A stretch of 5,321 nucleotides of DNA, taken from assembly GCA_030149025.1 (NCBI GenBank), contig JASBSH010000161.1:1-5321 (forward strand). The letters are read 5' to 3'. This stretch comes from Actinomycetales bacterium. Lineage in GTDB: Bacteria > Actinomycetota > Actinomycetes > Actinomycetales > BWSM-131. The first letter of the stretch is position 1; the number at the start of each line of letters is the position of its first letter. Under the pieces are notes generated by a model, which was not told the origin of the DNA, made no database searches, and saw only the letters and a program-made list of their open reading frames with translations. This document shows positions 1-5,265 of the stretch, piece after piece. The translations under genes and the position numbers were made by a program.

Positions 1-36
1 GGGTCGCCCCACGGGTCGCCGCGTGGGTGCAGCCAT
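1..36 (-). CDS. Possible 5' end of a leftward gene, perhaps a DNA-binding regulator (partial)
   Basis: Reading leftward from an ATG at 36-34, the frame is open to the edge of the window and gives MAAPTRRPVGRP. The RRPVGRP stretch is a basic, proline/glycine-rich tail of the kind often seen just before the helix-turn-helix of TetR-type regulators; twelve residues cannot prove a family. The codons from 36 onward favour G or C in the third position. Those between an earlier in-frame ATG (81-79) or GTG (93-91) and base 37 do not, so I prefer the start at 36. No Shine-Dalgarno sequence precedes any of the three starts. The ATG lies in the centre of a near-palindrome (28-43), which would suit autoregulation if a regulator is encoded. 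The gene would follow pepA on the same strand, 72 nt after its stop. It could also be chance open sequence. Confidence 0.3.
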   Translation of the reverse strand, partial: MAAPTRRPVGRP

Positions 37-93
37 GGATGCAGGAAAAGTGTTGTCAGCACGCGCTTCTGCTGCATCCATGGCTGCATTCAC
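23..93. repeat. Inverted repeat made of two near-palindromic 16-mers; candidate operator pair
   Basis: TGCAGCCATGGATGCAG (28-44) is the exact reverse complement of 72-88. On the plus-strand RNA the pairing extends to 23-44 with 72-93, with two G-U pairs, around a 27-nt loop. Each arm is itself almost palindromic: TGCA-N-CCATGG-N-TGCA at 28-43 and 73-88, one mismatched pair each. The two centres are 45 bp apart. Leftward-acting terminator function for pepA is possible, since the repeat starts 16 nt past its stop. However, the large loop, the lack of a T-tract and the self-palindromic arms fit a pair of binding sites for a dimeric regulator better. No regulator is identified here. Confidence 0.55.
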
Positions 94-108
94 ATCAGAA
101 ACCGAAGG

Positions 109-1641
109 TCAGAAGCCCTCGAGAAGCTTCACCAGCGTGCGGACCGCGACCCCCGTACCGCCCTTGCCGGTGTAGCCGTGCGGGGCGCCCTCGTTGTAGG
201 CGGGGCCGGCGATGTCGAGGTGCGCCCACGGGATCCGCTCGGCATCGGCCGGGGAGTTCTTGCCGCCCGCCTTGCCGACGAACTCGCGCAGGAACAGGCC
301 GGCGGACAGCATCCCGCCCATCCGGTCCCCGATGTTGGCGATGTCCGCGACGGCCGAGTCCATCGGCTTGCGCAGCTCCTCGGGCAGCGGCATCGGCCAG
401 AACTGCTCGCCGGCCTCGTCAGCCGCGGCCTTGACGCGGTCGCGCGTGGCGTCGTCCCCCATGATCGCCGAGACGCGGTTGCCGAGCGCGACCATCTGAG
501 CGCCGGTGAGCGTGGCGACGTCCACGATCAGGTCCGGGTCGAGCTCGCTGGCCGCGGCGAGGGCGTCGGCCATGACGAGCCGGCCCTCGGCGTCCGTGTT
601 GAGGACCTCGACCGTGCGGCCGCCGTAGATTGTGATGACGTCCGAGGGGCGCTGGGCGGTGCCGGAGGGCATGTTCTCCGCGAGGCACAGGTAGCCGGTC
701 ACCTTCACCGGGAGCTCGAGCCGTGCCGCGGCGAGCACGGTCTGGAGAACGGCTGCGGCACCGGACATGTCCGACTTCATGGCGTCCATGCCGGCTGCGG
801 GCTTGATGGAGATGCCGCCGGAGTCGAAGGTGATGCCCTTGCCCACCAGCGCCACGTGCCTCTTGGCGCCACGGGGGGCGTAGGTCAGCGTGACGAGCCG
901 GGGAGGCCGGGCCGAGCCCTGGCCGACGCCGATGAGACCGCCGTAACCGCCCTTGGCTAGCGCCTTCTCGTCGAGGACCGACACCTTCACCGGCAGACCC
1001 TTCGCCTGCTCGACGGCGATGTCCGCGAACGCGGCGGGGAACAGGTCGATCGGTGGGCAGTTGACGAGATCCTTGGTCGCACCGACAGCGTCCGCGACCA
1101 CCTGGGCGCGCTCGGCCGCGGCCTTGAGCTTCTTGTCGCGTGTCTTGCCGGTGACGACGTCGATCCGCTCGACCGGGGTGGCGCGCTGCGACGCGGTGCG
1201 ATGCTTGTACGCCGTGTAGGAGTAGGCGCCGAGCAGCGCGCCTTCGACGACGGCCGTGGCCTGGTCCACCTCGTCGGCGGGCAGCGCGAGGGCGACGGAC
1301 TTCGTGCCGGCGAGCTCCCGGACGGCGGCACCCGCGGCCCGGCGCAGCGTCTCCAGACCGAGTCCTGACCGGTCGAGTCGCCCCACCCCGGTGAGGACCA
1401 CCACGGGGGCGGCGACCTCACCACCGGACGGGACCCGGCGCACCTCGTCGGCCTTGCCGGTCACGCCGAGGGCGACGAGCGACTTCGACAGCGACGACAC
1501 CAGGCCCTTCGGGAGCGAGCCGGTCCCGAGAAGCTGCGGGGCGGCGTCCGGGTTCACGTCGTTCGGAGCCGCGACCGCGACCACGAGTGCATCGGCCTTG
1601 AGGCCCTTGACGTCCTTGCCGGTCAGGCTGAGCGTGGTCAC
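109..1641 (-). CDS. pepA: Leucyl aminopeptidase (M17 family, PepA type)
   Basis: This encodes a 510-residue cytosolic metallo-exopeptidase that removes N-terminal residues, leucine preferred, in peptide turnover; family members are hexamers with two metal ions per subunit. The variable N-terminal domain covers roughly residues 1-165 and the catalytic domain the rest. The catalytic residues are all visible: GKGITFDSGG gives K268 and D273, then K280 and D291 (SDMSGA), and the signature NTDAEGRLVMADAL (348-361) gives D350, E352 and R354. These sit at a constant two-residue offset from E. coli PepA, so the enzyme should be active. The start is GTG at 1641, chosen because homology begins there and GAGGAG lies 4 nt upstream; the open frame continues further upstream but crosses the spacer and gcvT antisense. 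The gene diverges from gcvT across a 120-bp spacer. A TAGCAT hexamer on the minus strand (1706-1701) could be its -10, with no recognisable -35. Some M17 enzymes also bind DNA; nothing here tests that. Identification is secure. Confidence 0.96.
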   Translation of the reverse strand: MTTLSLTGKDVKGLKADALVVAVAAPNDVNPDAAPQLLGTGSLPKGLVSSLSKSLVALGVTGKADEVRRVPSGGEVAAPVVVLTGVGRLDRSGLGLETLRRAAGAAVRELAGTKSVALALPADEVDQATAVVEGALLGAYSYTAYKHRTASQRATPVERIDVVTGKTRDKKLKAAAERAQVVADAVGATKDLVNCPPIDLFPAAFADIAVEQAKGLPVKVSVLDEKALAKGGYGGLIGVGQGSARPPRLVTLTYAPRGAKRHVALVGKGITFDSGGISIKPAAGMDAMKSDMSGAAAVLQTVLAAARLELPVKVTGYLCLAENMPSGTAQRPSDVITIYGGRTVEVLNTDAEGRLVMADALAAASELDPDLIVDVATLTGAQMVALGNRVSAIMGDDATRDRVKAAADEAGEQFWPMPLPEELRKPMDSAVADIANIGDRMGGMLSAGLFLREFVGKAGGKNSPADAERIPWAHLDIAGPAYNEGAPHGYTGKGGTGVAVRTLVKLLEGF

Positions 1642-1645
1642 GGAG

Positions 1646-1651
1646 CTCCTC
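1646..1651 (-). promoter_or_regulatory. Ribosome binding site of pepA
   Basis: GAGGAG on the minus strand ends 4 nt before the GTG at 1641-1639. This is the only clear Shine-Dalgarno sequence in the window apart from an ambiguous one before gcvT, and it supports the GTG start over the longer open frame. It sits in a GGAGCTCC palindrome (1642-1649). Confidence 0.6.
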
Positions 1652-1675
1652 GTGTGCGTTCTTCGCCAGGGATGA

Positions 1676-1705
1676 CTGAGCCAAGCATGCTGAGCCAAGC
1701 ATGCT
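1676..1705. repeat. 14-bp tandem direct repeat between divergent pepA and gcvT
   Basis: TGAGCCAAGCATGC occurs twice without a gap at 1677-1690 and 1691-1704. The 14-bp period holds across 30 bp (1676-1705). Each copy carries the palindrome AGCATGCT (1684-1691 and 1698-1705), so the array is two dyads spaced 14 bp apart. It overlaps the only TANNNT hexamer I find for pepA (TAGCAT, minus strand 1706-1701). It also lies about 57 bp before the gcvT start. That position would suit a regulator acting on one or both genes, but a chance slippage duplication is equally possible. Confidence 0.75.
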
Positions 1706-1748
1706 AACGCCGCTGTCCGCGCCTCCGGGGGGACACCCGGTTCGGCGG

Positions 1749-1754
1749 TAGGTT
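1749..1754 (+). promoter_or_regulatory. Candidate -10 element of gcvT, leaderless type
   Basis: TAGGTT fits the TANNNT -10 pattern of actinobacterial housekeeping promoters and stands exactly 7 nt before the ATG at 1762, so transcription would begin at or next to the start codon. No convincing -35 is present 16-18 bp upstream, which is common in such promoters. The overlapping GGTAGG (1747-1752) could instead be a weak Shine-Dalgarno sequence, 9 nt from the ATG. Either reading supports ATG 1762 over the in-frame TTG at 1753. Confidence 0.5.
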
Positions 1755-1761
1755 GCCGGAC

Positions 1762-2877
1762 ATGTCGACGTCTTCTGCGCCCGTCCTGCGGCTTGGCCCC
1801 CTTCATGAGCAGCACCTGGCGGTCGGCGCCAAGATGGCCGACTTCGGCGGCTGGACGATGCCGATCGAGTACCCGGGTGGCGGTGTCGTCGCCGAGCACA
1901 ACGCGGTGCGTCAGCGTGTGGGGCTGTTCGACGTCAGCCATCTCGGCAAGGCGCTGGTGCGGGGGCCGGGTGCGGCCGACTTCGTGAACGCCACGCTCTC
2001 CAACGACCTGGGCCGGATCGCGCCCGGCAGGGCGCAGTACACGCTGGCCTGTGACGACGTCAGCGGCGGCGTGGTGGACGACCTGATCGTGTACCTCAGG
2101 TCGGACGACGAGGTGTTCCTCGTGCCGAACGCGGCCAACACCGCGGAGGTGGTGCGCAGGTTGACCGCCGCGGCACCCCCCGGCGTCGAGGTGGTGAACC
2201 AGCACCTGGACTTCGGCGTGCTGGCGGTGCAGGGCCGGCAGGCCGACAACGTGCTCGATGCCATGGGGCTCCCAGCCGGGCACGACTACATGAGCTTCGT
2301 GGACACCACCTGGCGCGGTCTGCCGATCACCGTGTGCCGCACCGGATACACGGGCGAACGCGGGTATGAGCTGGTGCCGCGGTGGGACGACGCCAGCGAG
2401 GTGTGGGATGCCCTGCTGTCGGTCGTCCGCGAGCACGGTGGCCTGCCGTGCGGGCTCGGCGCCAGGGACACGTTGCGCACCGAGATGGGGTACCCGCTGC
2501 ACGGGCACGAGCTGTCGCTCGACATCACCCCCGCGCAGGCCCGCGTCGGCTGGGCTGTCGGGTGGAAGAAGCCCGCGTTCTGGGGGCGGGAGGTGCTGAC
2601 CGCCGAGCGCGAGCGCGGCGCGGACCGCCTCCTCTGGGGTCTGGTGGCGCTGGAGCGGGGCGTGCCGCGCGCCGACCTGGACGTGCGGAGCGAATCGGGG
2701 GACCAGGTCGGCCGGACGACGTCAGGCACGTTCTCGCCGACGCTCAAGCAGGGCATCGCGCTGGCCCTGCTCGACCGCTCGGTGGCGGAGGGTGGCGAGG
2801 TGGTCGTCGACGTGCGCGGACGCAGCCTGAGGTGCCGGGTCGTCAAGCCACCGTTCGTCGAGGTGTCTCGGGACTGA
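1762..2877 (+). CDS. gcvT: Aminomethyltransferase, glycine cleavage system T-protein
   Basis: GcvT takes the aminomethyl group carried on the lipoyl arm of H-protein, releases ammonia, and passes the one-carbon unit to tetrahydrofolate, giving 5,10-methylene-THF. The 371-residue product has the family's usual length and order. It starts with LHEQHLAVGAKMADFGGW and MPIEY near the N-terminus, then FDVSHLGK (56-63) and GGVVDDLIVY with D106-D107, the conserved acidic pair held to include the catalytic aspartate. CRTGYTGERGYE starts at C192, GLGARDTLR is at 231-239, and TSGTFSP (320-326) lies in the C-terminal barrel domain. These folate-site motifs argue for a true T-protein rather than a YgfZ-like relative. 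The start at ATG 1762 gives the expected N-terminus. It diverges from pepA and is followed after 81 bp by lpdA, which encodes the L-protein of the same system. GcvH and GcvP are not in the window. No sign of damage. Confidence 0.95.
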   Translation: MSTSSAPVLRLGPLHEQHLAVGAKMADFGGWTMPIEYPGGGVVAEHNAVRQRVGLFDVSHLGKALVRGPGAADFVNATLSNDLGRIAPGRAQYTLACDDVSGGVVDDLIVYLRSDDEVFLVPNAANTAEVVRRLTAAAPPGVEVVNQHLDFGVLAVQGRQADNVLDAMGLPAGHDYMSFVDTTWRGLPITVCRTGYTGERGYELVPRWDDASEVWDALLSVVREHGGLPCGLGARDTLRTEMGYPLHGHELSLDITPAQARVGWAVGWKKPAFWGREVLTAERERGADRLLWGLVALERGVPRADLDVRSESGDQVGRTTSGTFSPTLKQGIALALLDRSVAEGGEVVVDVRGRSLRCRVVKPPFVEVSRD

Positions 2878-2921
2878 CCGGTATCCCAGCCGGTCTCCCA
2901 TCGGCGTGTACCGGACCGGGG

Positions 2922-2951
2922 TTGGCCCCCGGATGCGCAGCCTCATAGGCT
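2922..2951 (+). promoter_or_regulatory. Candidate promoter of lpdA, leaderless type
   Basis: TTGGCC (2922-2927, four of six matches to TTGACA), an 18-bp spacer, and TAGGCT (2946-2951, TANNNT) are followed by exactly 7 nt and then the GTG at 2959. Transcription would start on or beside the start codon. No Shine-Dalgarno sequence precedes the GTG, which agrees with a leaderless message. The -10 lies in a short dyad, AGCCT-CAT-AGGCT (2939-2951). lpdA could therefore be expressed independently of gcvT, although read-through remains possible because I see no strong terminator in the 81-bp gap. Confidence 0.55.
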
Positions 2952-2958
2952 CGCGACC

Positions 2959-4359
2959 GTGAACGCACACTTCGACGTCGTGGTCCTGGGTGCAGGGCCG
3001 GGCGGCTACGTCGCCGCCATCCGCGCCGCACAGCTCGGCAAGAAGGCCGCCGTCATCGAGGACAAGTACTGGGGCGGTGTCTGTCTCAACGTCGGCTGCA
3101 TCCCGTCGAAGGCGTTGCTGCGCAACGCCGAGCTCGCCCACATCGTCGGCGAGCAGGCGCAGACCTTCGGCATCCAGGTCGACGGGCAGGTGCGCTTCGA
3201 CTACGGCGCGGCGTTCAAGCGCAGCCGTGACGTCGCCGACGGGCGCGTCAAGGGCGTGCACTACCTGATGAAGAAGAACGGCATCACGGAGCTGAACGGG
3301 TGGGGCACCTTCCGGGACGCGAACACCATCGAGGTGTCGCTGAGCGACGGCGGCAGCGAGACGGTCACCTTCGACCACTGCATCGTCGCGGCCGGTGCCA
3401 CCACCCGCCTCATCCCCGGCACCCAGCTCAGCGACCGAGTGGTCACGTACGAGGAGCAGATCCTCAGCGACCAGCTGCCCGGCAGCATCATCATCGCCGG
3501 GGCGGGCGCGATCGGTGTCGAGTTCGCCTACGTGCTGCGCAACTACGGCGTCGACGTGACGATCGTCGAGTTCCTCGACCGGATGGTGCCGACCGAGGAC
3601 GCGGAGGTGTCCAAGGAGCTCGCCCGCCAGTACAAGAAGCTCGGCGTGAAGGTGATGACGTCGACCCGTGTCGACGCGATCGAGGACACCGGGTCCAACG
3701 TCCGCGTCACCGTCACCCAGAACGAGCAGCAGCAGGTGCTCGAGGCGGACAAGGTGCTGCAGGCCATCGGGTTCCAGCCCCGCGTCACCGGCTACGGGCT
3801 GGAGAACACCGGGGTTCAGCTCACCGAGCGCGGCGCCATCGCCATCGACGGGTTCTGCCGCACCAACGTCCCGAGCATCTACGCGATCGGTGATGTCACC
3901 GCCAAGCTCATGCTGGCCCACGCCGCCGAGGCGATGGGCATCGTGGCTGCGGAGACCATCGCGGGCGCGGAGACGATGGAGCTCGACTACCGGATGATCC
4001 CCCGCGCCACCTTCTGCCAGCCGCAGATCGCCAGCTTCGGCTGGACCGAGGCGCAGGCGAAGGACGAAGGGTTCGACGTCAAGGTCGCCAAGTTCCCGTT
4101 CATGGCCAACGGCAAGGCGCACGGGCTCGGGGAGACGACCGGCTTCGTGAAGGTGATCGCCGACGCCAAGTACGGCGAGCTGCTCGGCGCGCACCTCATC
4201 GGGCCCGACGTGACCGAGCTGCTGCCCGAGCTCACCCTCGCCCAGCAGTGGGACCTGACGGTCAACGAAATAGCACGCAACGTGCACGCGCACCCCACGC
4301 TGAGTGAGGCCGTCAAGGAGGCGGTCCACGGCCTCGCCGGCCACATGATCAACTTCTGA
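2959..4359 (+). CDS. lpdA: Dihydrolipoyl dehydrogenase (E3 / glycine cleavage L-protein)
   Basis: This FAD enzyme reoxidises dihydrolipoyl groups using NAD+. It is the E3 of 2-oxoacid dehydrogenase complexes and the L-protein of glycine cleavage. The 466-residue chain is complete. The N-terminal FAD fold has GAGPGG at 11-16 and the redox disulfide VCLNVGCIPSK has C42 and C47. The NAD fold has GAGAIG at 181-186, the second FAD motif YAIGDV is at 308-313, and the dimerisation domain ends in HAHPTLSE with the catalytic pair H445 and E450. The sequence, including GRVKGVH (R96, H101) and the ending GHMINF, closely follows M. tuberculosis Lpd as I recall it; that enzyme serves several complexes and a peroxynitrite-reducing system. 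It is closer to this than to a mercuric or glutathione reductase. The start is GTG 2959, since homology begins there; no ribosome binding site is seen. It follows gcvT by 81 bp, with no lipoyl E2 gene next to it, and ends just before a strong hairpin. Confidence 0.97.
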   Translation: MNAHFDVVVLGAGPGGYVAAIRAAQLGKKAAVIEDKYWGGVCLNVGCIPSKALLRNAELAHIVGEQAQTFGIQVDGQVRFDYGAAFKRSRDVADGRVKGVHYLMKKNGITELNGWGTFRDANTIEVSLSDGGSETVTFDHCIVAAGATTRLIPGTQLSDRVVTYEEQILSDQLPGSIIIAGAGAIGVEFAYVLRNYGVDVTIVEFLDRMVPTEDAEVSKELARQYKKLGVKVMTSTRVDAIEDTGSNVRVTVTQNEQQQVLEADKVLQAIGFQPRVTGYGLENTGVQLTERGAIAIDGFCRTNVPSIYAIGDVTAKLMLAHAAEAMGIVAAETIAGAETMELDYRMIPRATFCQPQIASFGWTEAQAKDEGFDVKVAKFPFMANGKAHGLGETTGFVKVIADAKYGELLGAHLIGPDVTELLPELTLAQQWDLTVNEIARNVHAHPTLSEAVKEAVHGLAGHMINF

Positions 4360-4377
4360 CGCTCCAGCACCCTTCAG

Positions 4378-4429
4378 TGTTGATCATGAAATCCCGGTTC
4401 CGCGATGAACCGGGATTTCATGATCAACA
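4378..4429. terminator. 23-bp perfect hairpin, probable bidirectional terminator between lpdA and cobS
   Basis: Bases 4378-4400 pair perfectly with 4407-4429 around a 6-nt loop (CGCGAT), plus one possible outer G-U pair. The stem begins 18 nt after the lpdA stop, and its far arm ends 47 nt from the cobS stop. No T-tract follows on either strand. Long stems without T-tracts are usual terminators in high-GC actinobacteria, and the symmetry would serve both convergent transcripts. The stem is richer in A+T than the genes on either side. Confidence 0.8.
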
Positions 4430-4464
4430 TGGTTGGTGAGTGGGTGGGTGGTGGATCACCGGCG

Positions 4465-4485
4465 CCGAGCTCTGGCTCAGCTCGG
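4465..4485 (-). terminator. Small hairpin over the cobS stop codon
   Basis: CCGAGCT (4465-4471) is the reverse complement of AGCTCGG (4479-4485), with a 7-nt loop that includes part of the cobS stop codon. It has no T-tract and may be only a weak structure at the 3' end of the cobS message. The larger hairpin at 4378-4429 is the better terminator. Confidence 0.25.
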
Positions 4486-5265
4486 GGTCGCGAGAACGAC
4501 GAGGGTTGCGGCAGTGGCGATCTCCACCGCTGCGCCGAGGACGTCACCCGTCACGCCGCCGAGCCGGCGCGACGCATGGGCAGCGACCGCCAACGCCGCC
4601 ACCCAGCCGATCAGGACCGCGACGACGACATGGACGGCGCCACGCACGCTGAGCAGCGACACGCCGGCCAGTGCCCCGAGCGTTATCGCCGCACACGCGA
4701 GAGCGGCAGGTAGGGGCACCGCGCCGACGACCGCGGCACCGAGCCCCTCGCTGCGCGCCGGCTTCCAGGGGCGCGCGCAGAGCAGGGGGAGGACGGACCG
4801 GCCGGTGACGACGCCGACCCCCACGAGAACCGCTGCTCCCCAGACCGATTCGTTGCGGGATCCAGTCGTGAGGGCGGCGATGGAGGCGACCTGCACGAGC
4901 ACGACGAGCAGGAGGCTCGCCACCCCGGTGGGGCCGACGTCCCCGGTCCGCATGACGGCCAGGGCACGTTTCCGGTCGTAGGAGGCGGCGAGCCCGTCCG
5001 CGGTGTCGGCGAGCCCGTCCAGGTGCAGCCCACGGCTGGCCAAGGCGATGAGCCCGGTCGTCACGGCCCCGGTGGCGAGTGCCGGGGCCTGCAGCGACGC
5101 GCCTGCAAGGGCGGTCGCTGCGGCCGACGCTCCCAGCAGCAGGCCCGGCAGCGGCGCAGCCAGCATGGCGGTTCGCGCGACAGCGGCGTCGACACGAGTG
5201 GGCGGTCGGACGGGCAGGGCGGTCAGCGTCCCGAACGCCATCCGCAGCCCGTCAACCGTGCTCAT
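4477..5265 (-). CDS. cobS: Adenosylcobinamide-GDP ribazoletransferase (cobalamin synthase, CobS)
   Basis: CobS joins adenosylcobinamide-GDP to alpha-ribazole (or its phosphate) in the last assembly stage of adenosylcobalamin, in the cytoplasmic membrane. The 262-residue product from ATG 5265 is typical in length. The metal-binding motif RGLHLDGLADTADGL is at 78-92 (D83, D87, D90). MRTGDVGPTGV is at 105-115 and GGVTGDVLGAAVE at 236-248; all three are family hallmarks. Several hydrophobic stretches are visible, roughly at 32-56, 62-77, 114-132, 142-162, 176-205 and 210-231. The start is uncertain. ATG 5265 gives the usual MSTVDGLRMAFGTLTALPV opening but has no ribosome binding site. GTG 5298 adds 11 residues and overlaps a TGA of the upstream frame as GTGA, which would suit translational coupling to a leftward gene cut off by the window edge. 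That neighbour is often cobT or cobU in actinobacteria, but its few bases here are not diagnostic. cobS converges on lpdA. Confidence 0.93.
   Translation of the reverse strand: MSTVDGLRMAFGTLTALPVRPPTRVDAAVARTAMLAAPLPGLLLGASAAATALAGASLQAPALATGAVTTGLIALASRGLHLDGLADTADGLAASYDRKRALAVMRTGDVGPTGVASLLLVVLVQVASIAALTTGSRNESVWGAAVLVGVGVVTGRSVLPLLCARPWKPARSEGLGAAVVGAVPLPAALACAAITLGALAGVSLLSVRGAVHVVVAVLIGWVAALAVAAHASRRLGGVTGDVLGAAVEIATAATLVVLATPS

Noticed and set aside
1..20. GGGTCGCC direct repeat at the left edge
   Set aside because: The two copies correspond to the repeated R-P codons of the possible leftward gene and are too short to call a separate element.
27..960. Rightward open frames over pepA (135 and 260 residues)
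   Set aside because: These are antisense to a confidently identified aminopeptidase; they are arginine- or glycine-rich without family motifs.
1642..1761. Glycine riboswitch upstream of gcvT
   Set aside because: The spacer is only 120 bp, the predicted start of transcription is next to the ATG, and I see none of the tandem aptamer structure. The repeat there is a simple 14-mer.
1642..2508. N-terminal extension of pepA giving a 799-residue protein
   Set aside because: The added part is antisense to gcvT and crosses the intergenic tandem repeat. PepA homology begins at GTG 1641, which has a ribosome binding site.
2916..2932. CCGGGG / CCCCGG hairpin as a gcvT terminator
   Set aside because: Only six base pairs of pure G/C with no T-tract, overlapping the lpdA -35; such short pairs are expected by chance at this base composition.
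2722..4344. 540-residue antisense open frame over lpdA and the gcvT end
   Set aside because: A high-GC shadow frame; it mirrors the codon pattern of lpdA and has a low-complexity composition with no recognisable motif.
4405..4981. Rightward open frames of 102 and 182 residues over cobS
   Set aside because: Antisense to the well-supported cobS, with composition expected of shadow frames.
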